Assembly (NCBI GenBank): GCA_963678675.1
Contig: OY783196.1
Span: 24,716,827-24,780,826, forward strand
Direction of reading: 5' to 3'
Source: Xiphydria camelus
Taxonomy: Eukaryota; Arthropoda; Insecta; Hymenoptera; Xiphydriidae
DNA length: 64,000 nucleotides
The notes under the pieces were generated by a model. The model was not told the DNA's origin, did no database searches, and worked only from the letters and a program-made list of their open reading frames with translations. This document shows, one piece after another, positions 1 to 11,099 of this stretch; position 1 is the stretch's first letter, and the number at the start of each line of letters is the position of its first letter. The position numbers and the translations under genes were made by a program.

Positions 1-2281
1 TTTATAAATATCGAAGTATCCTAGTTGACATTTTTTAGCGATGCCTTGATTGAATCGAGTCATTGACGAATAATATTAAAGCGCCACATGAAACTTGCCA
101 TCTCGCGGAGGAAGCATAATCTCTTAGCGATGTGGTTATCCATCCTTAAGGTAGTACCTCCACGAGATCGTTGAATTAAGAGATGGTTGAAATTTGACAT
201 ATATGTTATTTAATGCATTATCCAAACATCTGTGTAATTTAAATAAGTTTGACCACCCCAAACCTGAGATATTTACACTTGAAGTTGGCTTGATTTACAC
301 GTAACAGATACGTTATGATGGGCAAAACAGTACGTCATTAATTTTACCGTCAAAACTAAAATTAAGATGTTGATAAAAAACGAGGATAAGGTAGAAAAGG
401 ATATCACGAATAATGTGAAAAAAATGAGAATGATTCACCATCTAGTTTCAAAGATAGAACCATGAGAAGCCCTCACAATTTTGGTCGTATAGCATTATCT
501 GCAAGGCCTGCAAGCGAACGAGTGCGTGGAGGGGGAACGGGACAGCGAGCCACGATCGTCGCTCGCACACACACAGAAGCGTGCGTCGTCTGTATATATA
601 AGCTATTTCGTGTATTGGGGCAAAGCCCGGACAGTCCGGGCAAAAAGTTTACTGGCAATGGTAGATCATAAACACAATATAGAATATATTTTACGGCAAT
701 AAATGATATCCATCGTACCTATTATCTATTAGTACCGAGCCAATATTGCGTAGGTTTTAATTTTATTTACTACTAATTAAACCAATTATCAATATTTTAA
801 ACATGAACATGGTATGTAACTTTTGGTTGAGGTTGTCGCGGAGGAACTTCCTTAAAGAACATGCCACAACGTATTTCGAAAAGTGAAGCCACTCTTCCGT
901 GAATTTTATTAGCTGATTTCATGTCGATATTCGCTTTTTCGAATTTCGAAAGCGTTAACAGTAATTATCGACACGAAAGTTTCGAATTTTTTTAGCCGAA
1001 TTCGCTCTCTCGAATCTTGAAAGCGTGAGTGAGTGACGTTTGCCAATCGTCAATATATACTTGATAAAATAATGACAAACAAAAAGTGCACACGAAGCGC
1101 GTGCGTTGTTTCTAGTGAAGTATAATAAATATGTGTAAAAATGAATTATGAAACCCACTTCAATTTCAGGTAATGAATATTATTGACATAAAATTATAAG
1201 AATTACTTTTAATTCTGCCTTGATACTACCTTATTGTCTGCTTTACCAGCACCTTATCTTGACAGTGCCTTGATATTTAATAGCTAGTGACTTGTTTGAA
1301 TTAGGAAAAACTTGAAAGTGCCACTGCCTCGATTTAATTTTTGTCCAGGGTAGTCGGAATGGAATGGCACTCGAAATAGGTAAAGTGGTAAAAATGACTG
1401 GGGCATCGTAATTTTAGTATTGAACTGATTACATGCGTCTATTCCAAGAAATTCTTTCTACTTTTCGAAAAACTTAAAATGTTTGATTTTATAAAGTTGC
1501 CGAATCGTTGCAAAATTTCCTTATTTATCATTTCAAAGTTTTATCAGTTCACTGATATTTTATATAGAAATGGAATAAATTCATTAAACTCTCTTCCCCA
1601 AAATGTCCGCTGCAAGTAATTCCAAAAGTAAAATACCATTTTCTCTCCCGCGGCACTCTATACGTACTTTTATGTAAAGCAATGAAACAAAACCAATTGC
1701 CGAGATGCACGTACTTATGTACACGGGGACAGGCGCGTGCACTTAACACGTGAACGTTATCGATCGTGCGTAACCTTAGTTTGAAGCCACGACTCGCGTA
1801 TAAAAGCCACCGTGCATCGGTCGGTTGATTGCAGGTAACGACGGTTACCAAATCGTTCGTCGAATTTTGAGAACGGTCGTTGCTCATACGAAGCACGCCA
1901 TGATTCACCTCGCGCATACGCTTCGACTTACGACGGTTAAAAATTGTTTGCCGGTTTCGTGTGTTTTTGAATTAGATGGGGAACGGGTAATGAGATAACT
2001 AAAAGAAGTAGGCGGAAGAAGAGGGAAGGCGAGAGAGGGATAGATATATGATACACAATGAGAAAAGAGCGAGATAAAGAAGCGAGGGTCGGAATAAACT
2101 CTAGTAAGATAGAACAAATATTTTGCGAAGCGATCTCTTTCGGGTCGTTCAACCGGCCGCCTCGCTTATCATTCTTTACGATCTAACCTGCAAGTGGGAC
2201 GTGGATATAGTACTGAAAGTGTACGCACAGGTGGTGGCGCTGCACGCAGGAACTGTATGCATACACGGGCTCACGGTCCCT
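1..2281. other. Non-coding sequence, AT-rich with a mildly GC-richer end
   Basis: No frame in this stretch resembles a protein. The one structured item I see is a short direct repeat: about 27 bases beginning ATTCGCT at 929-955 return with a few changes at 1000-1026, 71 bases apart. Each copy can fold on itself because its TTCGAA core is flanked by CGCT/AGCG. From about 2000 the composition becomes richer in CpG. A strong-looking donor, AGC|GTAAGTA, lies near 2754-2761, but no acceptor or coding frame supports an exon. Confidence 0.5.
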
Positions 2282-2457
2282 ATTCGCTTCGTACGTACGA
2301 ACACCGTTATACTTTGGTGAGCGTGTGTGATTGTACACATGCATATCCGCAGCGCCATCTATTTTGTGGATCGGTACTTTTTGATGGACATTTGCCATGC
2401 ACGTGTACTGCCATATATGCTCACTGAAATACAAGTGTTCGTACGTACGGAGCGAAT
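2282..2457. repeat. Imperfect inverted repeat of 176 bp (MITE-like)
   Basis: The left arm starts ATTCGCTTCGTACGTACGAA and its reverse complement ends the segment (CGTACGTACGGAGCGAAT), with the complementarity continuing inward through GTTATACTTTGGTGAGC against GCTCACTGAAATACAA. More loosely, GATTGTACACATGCATATCC pairs with GGACATTTGCCATGCACGTG. The loop carries AGCGCCATCT (2351-2360). It has no coding capacity. It is most simply a non-autonomous hairpin transposon; I found no target duplication. Confidence 0.6.
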
Positions 2458-4263
2458 TAGTTTCCACGAATGCATTTTTGTCGCTCTTCTTCTTCGCTTT
2501 CGAGTTCACCGCGCGGTCCCGATTTGGCGACATTCTCCTCGCGAGGCTACTTAGCCGCTAGGCCGATCCATCGGTATACCTACGGGTGCCCAGAAATAGC
2601 AAAATACTCACGTGTGTGGGATCGGAGGAAGTCGCTTCGCACATGCGAGCCAGCGCGCGTGAGCTCGCCGATGAGGAGTCACGAGTTATCGCAGCGAGTC
2701 CGGTCTAAAATCGGCCGAGTGATTCGACTTGCCGAAAGACGGTCGAAGCTTTAGCGTAAGTATACCGAATCGCATCCTTCGTATGGAGTCTTGGGCGAAG
2801 TATGGGTATAACTCCCAAATTGCACAGGTAGCACCACCGGTTGTCAGTAACAGATATTTTGAAAACAGGTGCATTATTTGCAAGTAACTTATTGGATGAA
2901 AACGAAGAAGCAAAATGCACTATATGTTGTACATACTGAAAAAAACTCACGAACGAGAAACCCTTGGAACCTTTTTAAATATTCTGATAATAGAATTTAT
3001 TGGATTGCATTCTTTGTCTGCTACAATTTACCTATTTTCTCACTATTGTAGATATTCCTGAAGAGAAATAATTCACCTTAATGGCAGATAGGCGAAAAGT
3101 ATCATGCTACTGACTCTTGACATTTAGGATCTTTGGGGTACTTTGTAAACTGGTTTCTATCGATATATCAGTAGGACGAATGTAGAAGTATAATTGTTCA
3201 CTTGCCGTGATATCTGGGATTATAGGGTATTTCTCGATATGTATTTTTACTCGACAAGGTCATCTACCGAGTGATATCTGACGAAAAACTCAGCGATATT
3301 TCGATTTGTATGCATGTATCGGTGCGTCTGTTTGGTAATCTAATCAAATCCATTCAAAACAATCTAATATTGTTTTCCTCAAAGAATCGCAAATGGACAT
3401 TTCAGTTTCTGGTTGCACATTTTTGCACACCCTGTATAACTACACATTATGGATAACATATACGAATTTAGAAAAGAAAGAGAGAATAGAGGTAGAGAGA
3501 AACATTCTTTACGATATTTGCCAAGGATGCGCGCCAAAAAGGCGTAGGTGTTACTACGTCTGATCTGGGTTAAAACTTTGGAAGACCAGAGTAGAGGATA
3601 AAATATGCAGTGATTCACAGGGTCAATAGTAGGTGGCACTCGCGGTTAACAAGTGGGTATTAAATCGGGAATAGTAAGAGATATGCCAATGACTATATAA
3701 TTTAAACGGTTTTTATATTCAAATATTGTTAGTTCTTTTTTAATTCATTCGACAAAAAACTAATGTTATTATATTATGAAGCGAAACACAAATTCAGAAC
3801 CCAAGAGAAAAGAAATGTAGTGCATCCCTGGCAAAAATAAAGCGTGTACTGAGTGTGTTGGAAGGTAGCAAATCAAAACGTTCGGGAAGTGTTCGCCAAG
3901 CGTTAGCGGAATGTGAATTTTTCACTCAGGAAGCGTATTTTGGAACATGGAGTGTAAAGCGTAAAGTGTAAACCTAATGCTCGCATAGTGTTAGCGTAAT
4001 GTACACCTGCGGTCAATGATTCTGATCGACCCGCTTTGGATGATGGTACTTCAATTGAGTGAACCGTAGTTGAACGGTACGAGCGGTTATTCTTGTTTTG
4101 CCACGAAGTACCAATCAAATTTAACTTTCATGGCAAAGCAATAATTTGGTAACACGTTTTCGATAACTCAAAAATTACCGATTTTGATTTCGACAGGTGA
4201 CCGGAAGTGAAAATCCACATTTCCGGCGATATTGAAAAATCCTTCGGGGGCTGTTAGGTGGTT
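2458..4263. other. Non-coding sequence, no gene seen
   Basis: This is AT-rich DNA with scattered short frames and no recognisable protein. A strong-looking donor (AGC|GTAAGTA) sits near 2754-2761. At 3423-3440 the string GCACACCCTGTATAAC resembles the CCCTGTA ends seen on other elements in this window (12214-12570), so a transposon end may lie here, but I could not find its partner. Confidence 0.4.
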
Positions 4264-5349
4264 AATTGAAGGGCCCGGTGAAAGAACAGGCTACGTGCAA
4301 GAAAGCTAGTTCGGAAAAACTGCAAAAAACGTATACCGTCATAACTTTACAAATTAAACTAACTTTTTCTACTCACCTGTGATCATTGATGCAATAGAAG
4401 TATAAAACTTGGTAGAAACTATTGTTTTGATTATTACCAATAATTTTATTTAAATGTGAAAACTGCACATGGCTCGTTTTCGCTACCAACGAAGAGCAAA
4501 ACCTTATTGAAGTACATGAATATTTCAAAAAAACGTATCAAAGGCTTTATTTGACTACAAACATAAATGAAACATATCTCTACCTCATGAACAAAACATA
4601 ATCAGCGCACAATACGAAGCTACAAACAGTAATGTTTTACTCGGAATCTCGTTCTCGTTCTATTCTGCTCTCTTTATATTTTCGAAAATGAGATGATGAA
4701 CTGGTGGCGCATATTTCCTAATCAAAGGCATTATGCTGTCAAATTTTTAAGGTTTTAGCGGCAGGTTTTCATGGTATGCTTTAGGGGCACCATTCAATTC
4801 TATAATAGTTCCGGTATTTCTACGTAATGGATATCCTGTAACAAAAAGCAGGTTTTAGGAGACTGGACGTACAGTTTACTATTTATTTATTACCTGTCAC
4901 GGTGTCTATGTATGGTTGTCTGCTACATATACGTGATCCGGATGTGTAGAATCATAGACAAGTATACGATATTTAGAAATCGTGAATGACTTCTTTTTCA
5001 CCGTAGATGATTTCTTACAAAATGGTTGTATGATTTCAAGTCAAAAAGCATATCTTGTGTAACTCGTTGTACAGTAAACTTCTTGCCACAGTGGTCTACC
5101 AAGGAGTACCATTCCTCAGGAACATACAGCAGCTCCTTCTTCCGCTTTACTTTTTCAATGTGACCAAAATCTCAGACACTAATTGATACAAGAAACGGAC
5201 ACGTGCACCTCAGTCTAAAAGTATAAACATTACATGTTCGGTTCTTGCTCTAAACGAAAGCTATACCTTTTACTGCCCCAAAACCACCGAAAAGTCAATT
5301 TCGCAAAATTTGGCCTTTTTGACCGGTTCTTGCACCAAGCCCTTCAATT
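4264..5349 (-). mobile_element. Decayed DNA transposon with AATTGAAGGG terminal inverted repeats
   Basis: The left end (AATTGAAGGGCCCGGTGAAA) and the reverse complement of the right end (AATTGAAGGGCTTGGTGCAA) match at about 23 of 28 positions, giving a 1,086-bp element. Between them, on the minus strand, lies a transposase C-terminal region described separately. The flanks do not give a clear target duplication (GGTT on the left, GTAC on the right). The coding region covers only the last third or so of a typical transposase of this kind, so the element is internally deleted as well as mutated. The superfamily is not assigned. Confidence 0.6.
4660..5190 (-). pseudogene. C-terminal fragment of a DDE-like (DUF7869-type) transposase
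   Basis: Reading the minus strand, a frame at 5171-4998 gives DFGHIEKVKRKKELLYVPEE and continues through a lysine-rich stretch ending at a stop. A +1 shift near 5000 restores the frame, giving KKKSFTISKYRILVYDSTHP. A 58-bp intron-like segment follows (GTAATA donor at 4893, TTGTTACAG acceptor at 4836). The frame then resumes (GYPLRRNTGTII..., 4836-4747), has an in-frame stop, and continues (KFDSIMPLIRKYAPPVHHLI...) to 4660. The order (DFG-IEK-KRK block, basic YR block, LPLKP block, PP-H block) matches from memory the end of a family of insect transposase-like proteins carrying a DNCxxQNKN motif and annotated with DUF7869. A frameshift and stops make it non-functional. The family name is moderately sure; coding origin is very likely. 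Confidence 0.65.
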
Positions 5350-7056
5350 GTACCTTTAGAAAATGCATCGTCCATAATTGTACATTCACCCTACCGGAAG
5401 TTACAAGGGGGGACTGTTCGAATATTTCGACCGTTGTAACATCCGGTGTGTTTAAGGTACAATTGAAAGCAAAACGATTCTGAGGGGTACAATTAGCCCT
5501 CTAACGCCCCCCCCCCTCCCCGAAGCATTTCTTGAAAATCACAGTATTTCAAAAGTTATAAATAAAAAAGCGAGTATATTGGTTCTATGTCCAGTGCTTT
5601 TTGAAGTTGAGTAAAATGAGAAATGGTACAATTATCTGTGGAGAATCCTGCGTTGATTGAACCGTAAACCGAAATTTTCGATAAAAGTGGGTGGCTATCG
5701 ATTTTTCGAAAATTTTTTTTGTTTCATTCTTCGAAGTACAATTATTATAATTTCCTTTGCGATATAATTAAAGTACAATTAAAGAGTTACCATATGCAAT
5801 GTTTAAACAATTTTTTTCTTCGTGTCGGGTACTAAGTTTATATAGGTCTGAACAGCTCGAATGCGCGAAACTGCAAAAGAGTCGAAATTGGAAGAACTCG
5901 CCGTCGATTCATTCAGGCATACCGCACATACGATCGAACGCGATTGAATAATTGATGTTGGTCGGGTGAATATTACGGGCGGAGGTTCGTATATCTATCG
6001 AGTTTACACATACGCATCCGTATCCGTAGGTACGCGGCTGGGAATGGGGTTGCGCTTGATTCGCTTCTACGTTGGACTATACGTACGTCGTATCGACTGG
6101 GCCACACTAGGCCACGCTCCGCAGGTCGATACACTCCGGGGCGCGCGTTCCTCGCGCTCCTTATACCGTCTCACGGAAGCCCGGTTCACCCTGCTCGCGC
6201 TTCGGGAGCGCGCCGCGCGAATCGTATACCTATCGTAATTTTCTTACGCCGCTTTCTCGCACCCTCGCCTCGCCGCCCCCGGTCGCATTTGCCACCTATT
6301 TTCCGTCTGGCGTTGCGCGCGTGAATTTCGAGAGGGAGAAAAAAAGAAATCATAATCGCGAAGGCAATTAAGTCTCGGAACGGGTCCTCTAAATCACGAC
6401 GTTCGCTATCTTCCGCGATAAATACTCGCAATTACACACCGGAGTACAATGCCACTTTACACGTGCAGCGATTTCTATCTCCCGCCCCTCACGTCCCCCT
6501 CGCCCATCACCTACGCCCTCTTTCTATACGGTTACGTGTTCGTTACAGGCATTTACCCTCTCGTGTTGTTTGTTTCCCGCCGTGGCAATACGGAGGAAAG
6601 GTTCGAGGAAGATATCAAATTACGTATCCCTTCGGACGTGCGCTCGCATACGCGTTCGCGTATTGGAATGTTCCTTGAATTGGTTTACCCGGCGCGTGTT
6701 TTATTCGATACGCGTCGTCGCGGCTGGCAATACCTTGTGTACGTACATACGCGTAGGCGGGGAATCTTTCCAGTTTTTCGTGAATCATTACTCTTACGGT
6801 GGAACTACAGTTGGATCTTGCGTGAGGTTTCTGTTCGGGATCGAGTTGCATCTCGCGTTGCGTTGCTGGCAATTGGTGAATAATTAGTTACGAGAGGCTC
6901 GTCAGTACTTTATCGAATCAATGGTATTTACTAATTGCTAGTGATTTTCTCGCATATAGATTTAAAAACTATAGAAATATCGATTCGAAGTTCACAAATA
7001 GCCCATAATAGATAACAGTCATCGACGTGATATTAATTGTTATATTCAAAATGTCG
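5350..7056. other. Non-coding; CpG-rich block at about 5.9-6.9 kb
   Basis: The first part contains a C-rich run near 5501-5520 and several GTACAATTAA-type repeats of no clear order. From 5880 to 6890 the DNA is clearly richer in GC and CpG, and open frames of 90-144 codons appear on both strands. They overlap each other, have no recognisable motifs and look like by-products of composition. A promoter or untranslated exon is possible but not shown. Confidence 0.4.
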
Positions 7057-7633
7057 CACAGTAGTGGGGCAAAACGTACTTTTAATGTTCAAAAGTCGTT
7101 AGGCCTTTTTTTCTTAGTCAATTTCAACAATTTTTTTTTAATAATCAGCATTAAATTTGGAACAAACATAAGAGCCGATTCTTTATTTTATTGCTCCCAT
7201 TCATTGTAGATCCAATTATTGTGAAAATTAAATATTCAAACTTTTTTCGTCAAATGTGATATACAATAGTTCTTGATGTCACTGATTATGAATCCGTCGT
7301 TAAAATAACTAAATTCCAATTTTTGGATCCAGTACGATCGTATCTAAGCACTCAGAATCTAATGAAATTTCGTGCGTTTTTCATTCTTGTCTGAAACTTG
7401 CTATATGTAAGGATTTTGCGAAACCAATATTGTTTGTATCAAGTCAAAAATGCGAAGTGGTATACCATTTCTTACGCCCCGAGTGGAATATCTGTCTTAT
7501 CGTACTGAGTTTATGGCTGGTGACTAACTCGTTTCGGCTAGATAAAGCAGTTAGTTGCTACTGGGCTCATTACTGGCAAGCAAACTTGAATTCCAGATGG
7601 CGCTATATGACGATTGAATTCATTATCTCATCA

Positions 7634-8030
7634 CTACCTCACCACTGTCTATTTTAGCAAAACAAAATCTGAGGTTATGTCGCACTCTAGTTAACTCTGT
7701 CTAGCTACTACTTTAGGGCAGGCTCAGAAAATTTAGATATAGATGATGCTTCATCACGTCGAATCTTTTACCTCATAGCTATCTCACCACTGTCTAGACA
7801 ATCTTAGCGAAAAACAAAGAGTGAAATTGTTTCACCTAGCCACTGCTATCCAGCTACTACCTCACAGCTCGCCAAGAAATTATAGATAGAGATGGCATTC
7901 CATCACCTCTAAATTTCTACGTTACAGCTATTTCACTACTATCTAGTCAATATTGGTGATAGACAAGAAGTATGGCTGTGTTTCATCTAATCGTCACTGT
8001 TCAGCCGAAATCTCATGGAAGTATGACTGA
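7634..8030. repeat. Diverged tandem repeat, unit about 147 bp, nearly 3 copies
   Basis: Similar unit starts occur at 7634 (CTACCTCACCACTGTCTA), 7779 (CTATCTCACCACTGTCTAGA) and 7928 (CTATTTCACTACTATCTAGT), giving spacings of 145 and 149 bases. Later landmarks repeat in order within each unit: a TTAGC/AAAACAAA block, AGCTACTAC, and AAATTTAGATATAGATGATG against AAATTATAGATAGAGATGG. The array is internal to the element with CACAGTGGGG ends. A reverse-oriented piece (GACAGTGATGAGGTAAA, about 8480) lies near the other arm. Confidence 0.6.
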
Positions 8031-8240
8031 GGAATTCACCAGTGTATAAAAATGTGTAAAATGAGTCAAATATTTCGATTCATTTCTTTTCTATTAAAAT
8101 AAAAGTTGAAAATGTTTATTTTATGAACCGCCATCTGTATGTGTATTGTATAAAATGGTACAACAGCGGTAAGATATCTGTGAGACCTTTCTACCTCTCT
8201 CTCTCTCTCTTCCCTTCCGGAAGGCGGACTTTCAATATTT

Positions 8241-8346
8241 AATAGTATCTTATGTCATAAGGCGGTAATCCGAGGCTTTTTCAGACTGTGTTCAAGTCGT
8301 AGCACGAGGGATGGCGGAGGGACGGGGCTCGCCGAAGGCATTTTGT
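8241..8346 (+). repeat. Dispersed repeat family 1, copy A
   Basis: Starts AATAGTATCTTATGTCATAA and runs through GGCGGTAATCCGAGG, TTTTTCAGACTGTGTT and GGGGCTCGCCGAAGGC. The same order occurs on the opposite strand at 41150-41257, and the first 35 bases occur at 33730. This identifies one end of an interspersed element of unknown class. It sits inside the larger 7.06-9.27 kb element, so it inserted there or forms part of it. Confidence 0.6.
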
Positions 8347-8745
8347 TTGGCATTTTCTTGAGACTGAGGAGGATAAACGTTTCTATACATGATTATTTAT
8401 AAAATGACCAGTGGTAAAATGAAATTTTGCATCTACCTACTAGTTAAATTCGTTTGGCATCACCGCTATCTAATCTGACTAGACAGTGATGAGGTAAAAC
8501 TTGGATTTCCCAGACGGTGGCTAGCTTCTTCTGAGTTCCAATTTCCACTCGGGGTAGGATTCGTGTCCTGTTCTTGGTTCTCCTTGCATAGAGATTTAAA
8601 TAGTGAAACGTAGAAATTGTTGTGCGGCCAGTTGCGTGATTTACAGTGAATAGGAGCAATAAAATAAAAAATCGGCTATTTGACGGTTGTACCAAATTTA
8701 ACGCTGATTATTTTTAAAAAATCATTGAAATCGAATAAGAAATAA

Positions 8746-9221
8746 CCCGCGTAAAGAAAAGTATGGCTAAAGTATGGCGGAAGTCTGGAAAAAGTTGAAC
8801 CAAAAAAGTATGGCTACGGATTGTATCCCAGAATTTCAGCCAGACATTTTTTTCATATCGGCTGAAAAGTAAAATTTACTCAACTTACATATCCTTGCCT
8901 AAGTAACCTTTCTAATTCAATTCTGTTGTACCCCTATGAGTTCTTCATTACAAAACTATAATAACTTGTTCGGTACTAGAATACAGTTCATTAGTACCTA
9001 ATAATTTGAGAGTTTAGTAAAATAATAAATTGAAATAATATCAACTGACAAGAACAGACATCGCGATTACAGCATAACCTCGTACAAATAACTGAACTTT
9101 AATTGAAGAGCGCATCGTTTACCAGCTGAAAGCCTGGAATACGGTCCGTAGCCATACTTGTTTGGTTCAATTTTTCCCAGACTTCCACGATACTTTAGCC
9201 ATACCTTTTTTTTTACACGGG
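8746..9221. mobile_element. Nested 476-bp MITE with CCCGYGTAAA ends
   Basis: The left arm reads CCCGCGTAAAGAAAAGTATG and continues GCTAAAGTATGGCGGAAGTC. The reverse complement of the right arm reads CCCGTGTAAAAAAAAAGGTA and continues TGGCTAAAGTATCGTGGAAG, with TTGAACC and GTATGGCTACGG shared further in. Arms are roughly 90 bp. It interrupts the right arm of the CACAGTGGGG element, so it is younger than that insertion. No coding sequence is seen. Confidence 0.65.
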
Positions 9222-9270
9222 AAAAGCCGTAGCGACTTTAGAACATTAAAGTGCGTTTTACCCCACTGTG

Positions 9271-10624
9271 CGTAGGTTGGGAATAAATGAATAGCTACGT
9301 ATAATCGAACGTAGAGGTATACCTATAAATATACCAGAGAAACAACTTCTCGACTCTGGAACACGCGTACCAATGAATTTGCGTTGTAAATTAGGCTTCG
9401 CTCGCAAACGCTGCCCCGTCGCGTCATTCACGATGCGTCGCCGTCTCGATAACCCTGACCTGGCCGTCGTCAAAATCATTCACCGTCGCACTCGTATCGC
9501 GGCGTTGTTGTCGCGTATTCTATGTTAGTACAGAGCTTTCGGAACGCGTGCGTTCCTATATTGCCACCAAGCGGAGATAGTGCCATCTGGAATCCGTCGC
9601 GTTGCTCTCGGCGCGCGAGTTAGTCCGGAATGACGCGCGTAATGTAAAACCCGATGCAACGCATAACCAGGTTACACAGCCGCGTTCGATAAAACGCGAT
9701 TTCCACGTATCGCGGCTATCGGACACGCCCAGTACCATCTATCTCGTTGTTACCGCATCTGGTTTCTGTACGCCCGGACTGCAAACGCGATGCGCGCTGG
9801 GTCGCAACGTCGCGTCGATTCGAGACCCCGGTTGTCGATCGACCTCGAGATTCGACGCCGAACTCAGTCGTTTCCTTCGACCGCCGTAATTTACCGAGGC
9901 AATTGCCGTCAAATCGTTCGAGGCGGCTTCTGAGCGAACTGAGAAGGCTGTACCCATGAGAGAGGGGAGATGCACGTTGCAGGTTGAGCGTAACATAATT
10001 TCGAGAGCGATGGCCAACTTGACGCCGCGCCGAGAGCGCCTCATTTCTTAAAATCTCATTTTTCCAGAGAGTTCTCATTTCTCAACTTTCAGATGCCTCG
10101 TTAGGTACTCAATTTCGCAGGAGAAGTGTTAGCCGTACTGCACTGCTTCGTTACGAATATGAAATCGCATACGCATACGCACTACACGTGGGTTGGATCG
10201 AAAGGAGAGAGTTTAGGCCCGTGGAGGTGGGGTGGGGTTGGGTGGGGGGGGGGGGGGGGCGGAGGGGTATTCCTCTAAATACTGCATTGAAGAATAAGGC
10301 GCAGCTCGATTCCGAATAGTTGAAGAATTAGGCGATCTACTGTATCATATTACACATACACATAATTTACATTGTGAGAAATGAAATAAAAATAAGCATT
10401 TCAACGTGGAATAAATTACGCGTTAGAGCTATCATATCGTTTAAAAATGTTCTCTACTACTTGTGTCAAACGTTTGTGTTTTCATGTCTCCGAGCTAATC
10501 AGTAAAAGCTACTTCTTACGAAGGTGGGCGAAAAAAAAGTCAGTACATGTGCGTATACTTATTCTATTTGTTAGTTGTTAAAAGCTGTAGAGCTTCAAAA
10601 ACGCTTGCGCATGCACAGATCTTG
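9271..10624. other. CpG-rich non-coding block and a long G run
   Basis: From about 9360 to 10050 the sequence is CpG-rich, with open frames on both strands that overlap and carry no recognisable domain. A G-rich tract at about 10224-10264 contains an uninterrupted run of roughly 16 G. It is a likely sequencing or assembly weak point and a potential quadruplex. No gene is supported. Confidence 0.4.
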
Positions 10625-10785
10625 AATTGAAGAGTGAAATATGCAAAAGGGTCTAAGTGCCATTTTTCCTGAAATGCAGATTATAGCTGTTATGGAATCT
10701 CAGTGCCACGTAAAACTTGCAGCACAAATATTTTTGCGTCAGGAAAAATGGCACTTAGACCCTTTTGCATATTCACTCTTCAATT
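10625..10785. repeat. Hairpin inverted repeat with about 48-bp arms
   Basis: Left arm 10625-10672 (AATTGAAGAGTGAAATATGC... ending TTTTTCCTGA) is the reverse complement of 10739-10785 with a single-base gap. The loop is 66 bases. It has no coding content and the arms are nearly perfect, which points to a recent non-autonomous element or a recent inverted duplication. Confidence 0.7.
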
Positions 10786-10923
10786 TCCAATTCTTATACG
10801 CACATCTACGAATATGACAAGCCCGGTCTCGTCGACGGGGGCTTTGCCCTCCAAACCGCTTATTGGTAGGCGCAGCCCCCATCCCCAGATCTTGCGAAGC
10901 TTATGTTTTTAGCATGCTTCACC

Positions 10924-11014
10924 TTAACACGTTGACTGTCGGCCACGAACGCTGCCAGGTTAAAGTACATTACCTGTTGGTCCCATGGGACCAGCGTGGC
11001 AGTCAACGTGTTAA
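10924..11014. mobile_element. TTAA-flanked 91-bp hairpin (MITE, copy 1)
   Basis: Both ends read TTAACACGTTGACTG when each is read inward. The inner part contains the palindrome GGTCCCATGGGACC. TTAA at both edges is the target of piggyBac-type elements, so a piggyBac-mobilised MITE is an inference. A second element with the same TTAACACGTT ends is at 14287-14516. Confidence 0.65.
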
Positions 11015-11099
11015 ATTCGACCGCCGTCTTACGACGTGAAACTTTAATGGCAAAAAGCTTCGCTTTTTCGCAAAGGGCACGATCACTAAGCATCGTTAA

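Larger units (their letters stand above)
7057..9270. mobile_element. Transposon with CACAGTGGGG inverted ends, carrying a nested element
   Basis: The left end begins CACAGTAGTGGGGCAAAACG and the reverse complement of the right end begins CACAGTGGGGTAAAACGCAC. Both continue into a shared block (TTTTAATGTTCAAAAGTCG, then later ATCAGCATTAAATTTGG and ATTTTATTGCTCCCATTC). The arms total about 150 bp. The right arm is split: its outer 45 bp lie at 9227-9270 and its inner part at 8636-8745, separated by a nested element (8746-9221). A third copy of the left arm is at 52043. No transposase remains. The heptamer CACAGTG at an end resembles Transib ends, but five-base flanks (TGTCG, CGTAG) do not match, so the superfamily is open. 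Confidence 0.65.

Noticed and set aside
2755..2761. Exon ending at a strong GTAAGTA donor
   Set aside because: No acceptor, start codon or coherent frame supports an exon; a single donor motif is expected by chance in 64 kb.
6449..6887. 144- and 105-codon overlapping frames
   Set aside because: Two phases of the same CpG-rich block are open at once with unrelated peptides, typical of composition-driven frames.
7634..8030. CRISPR-like spaced repeats
   Set aside because: The units are contiguous, diverged along their whole length and lie in a eukaryotic transposon; there are no conserved repeats with unique spacers.
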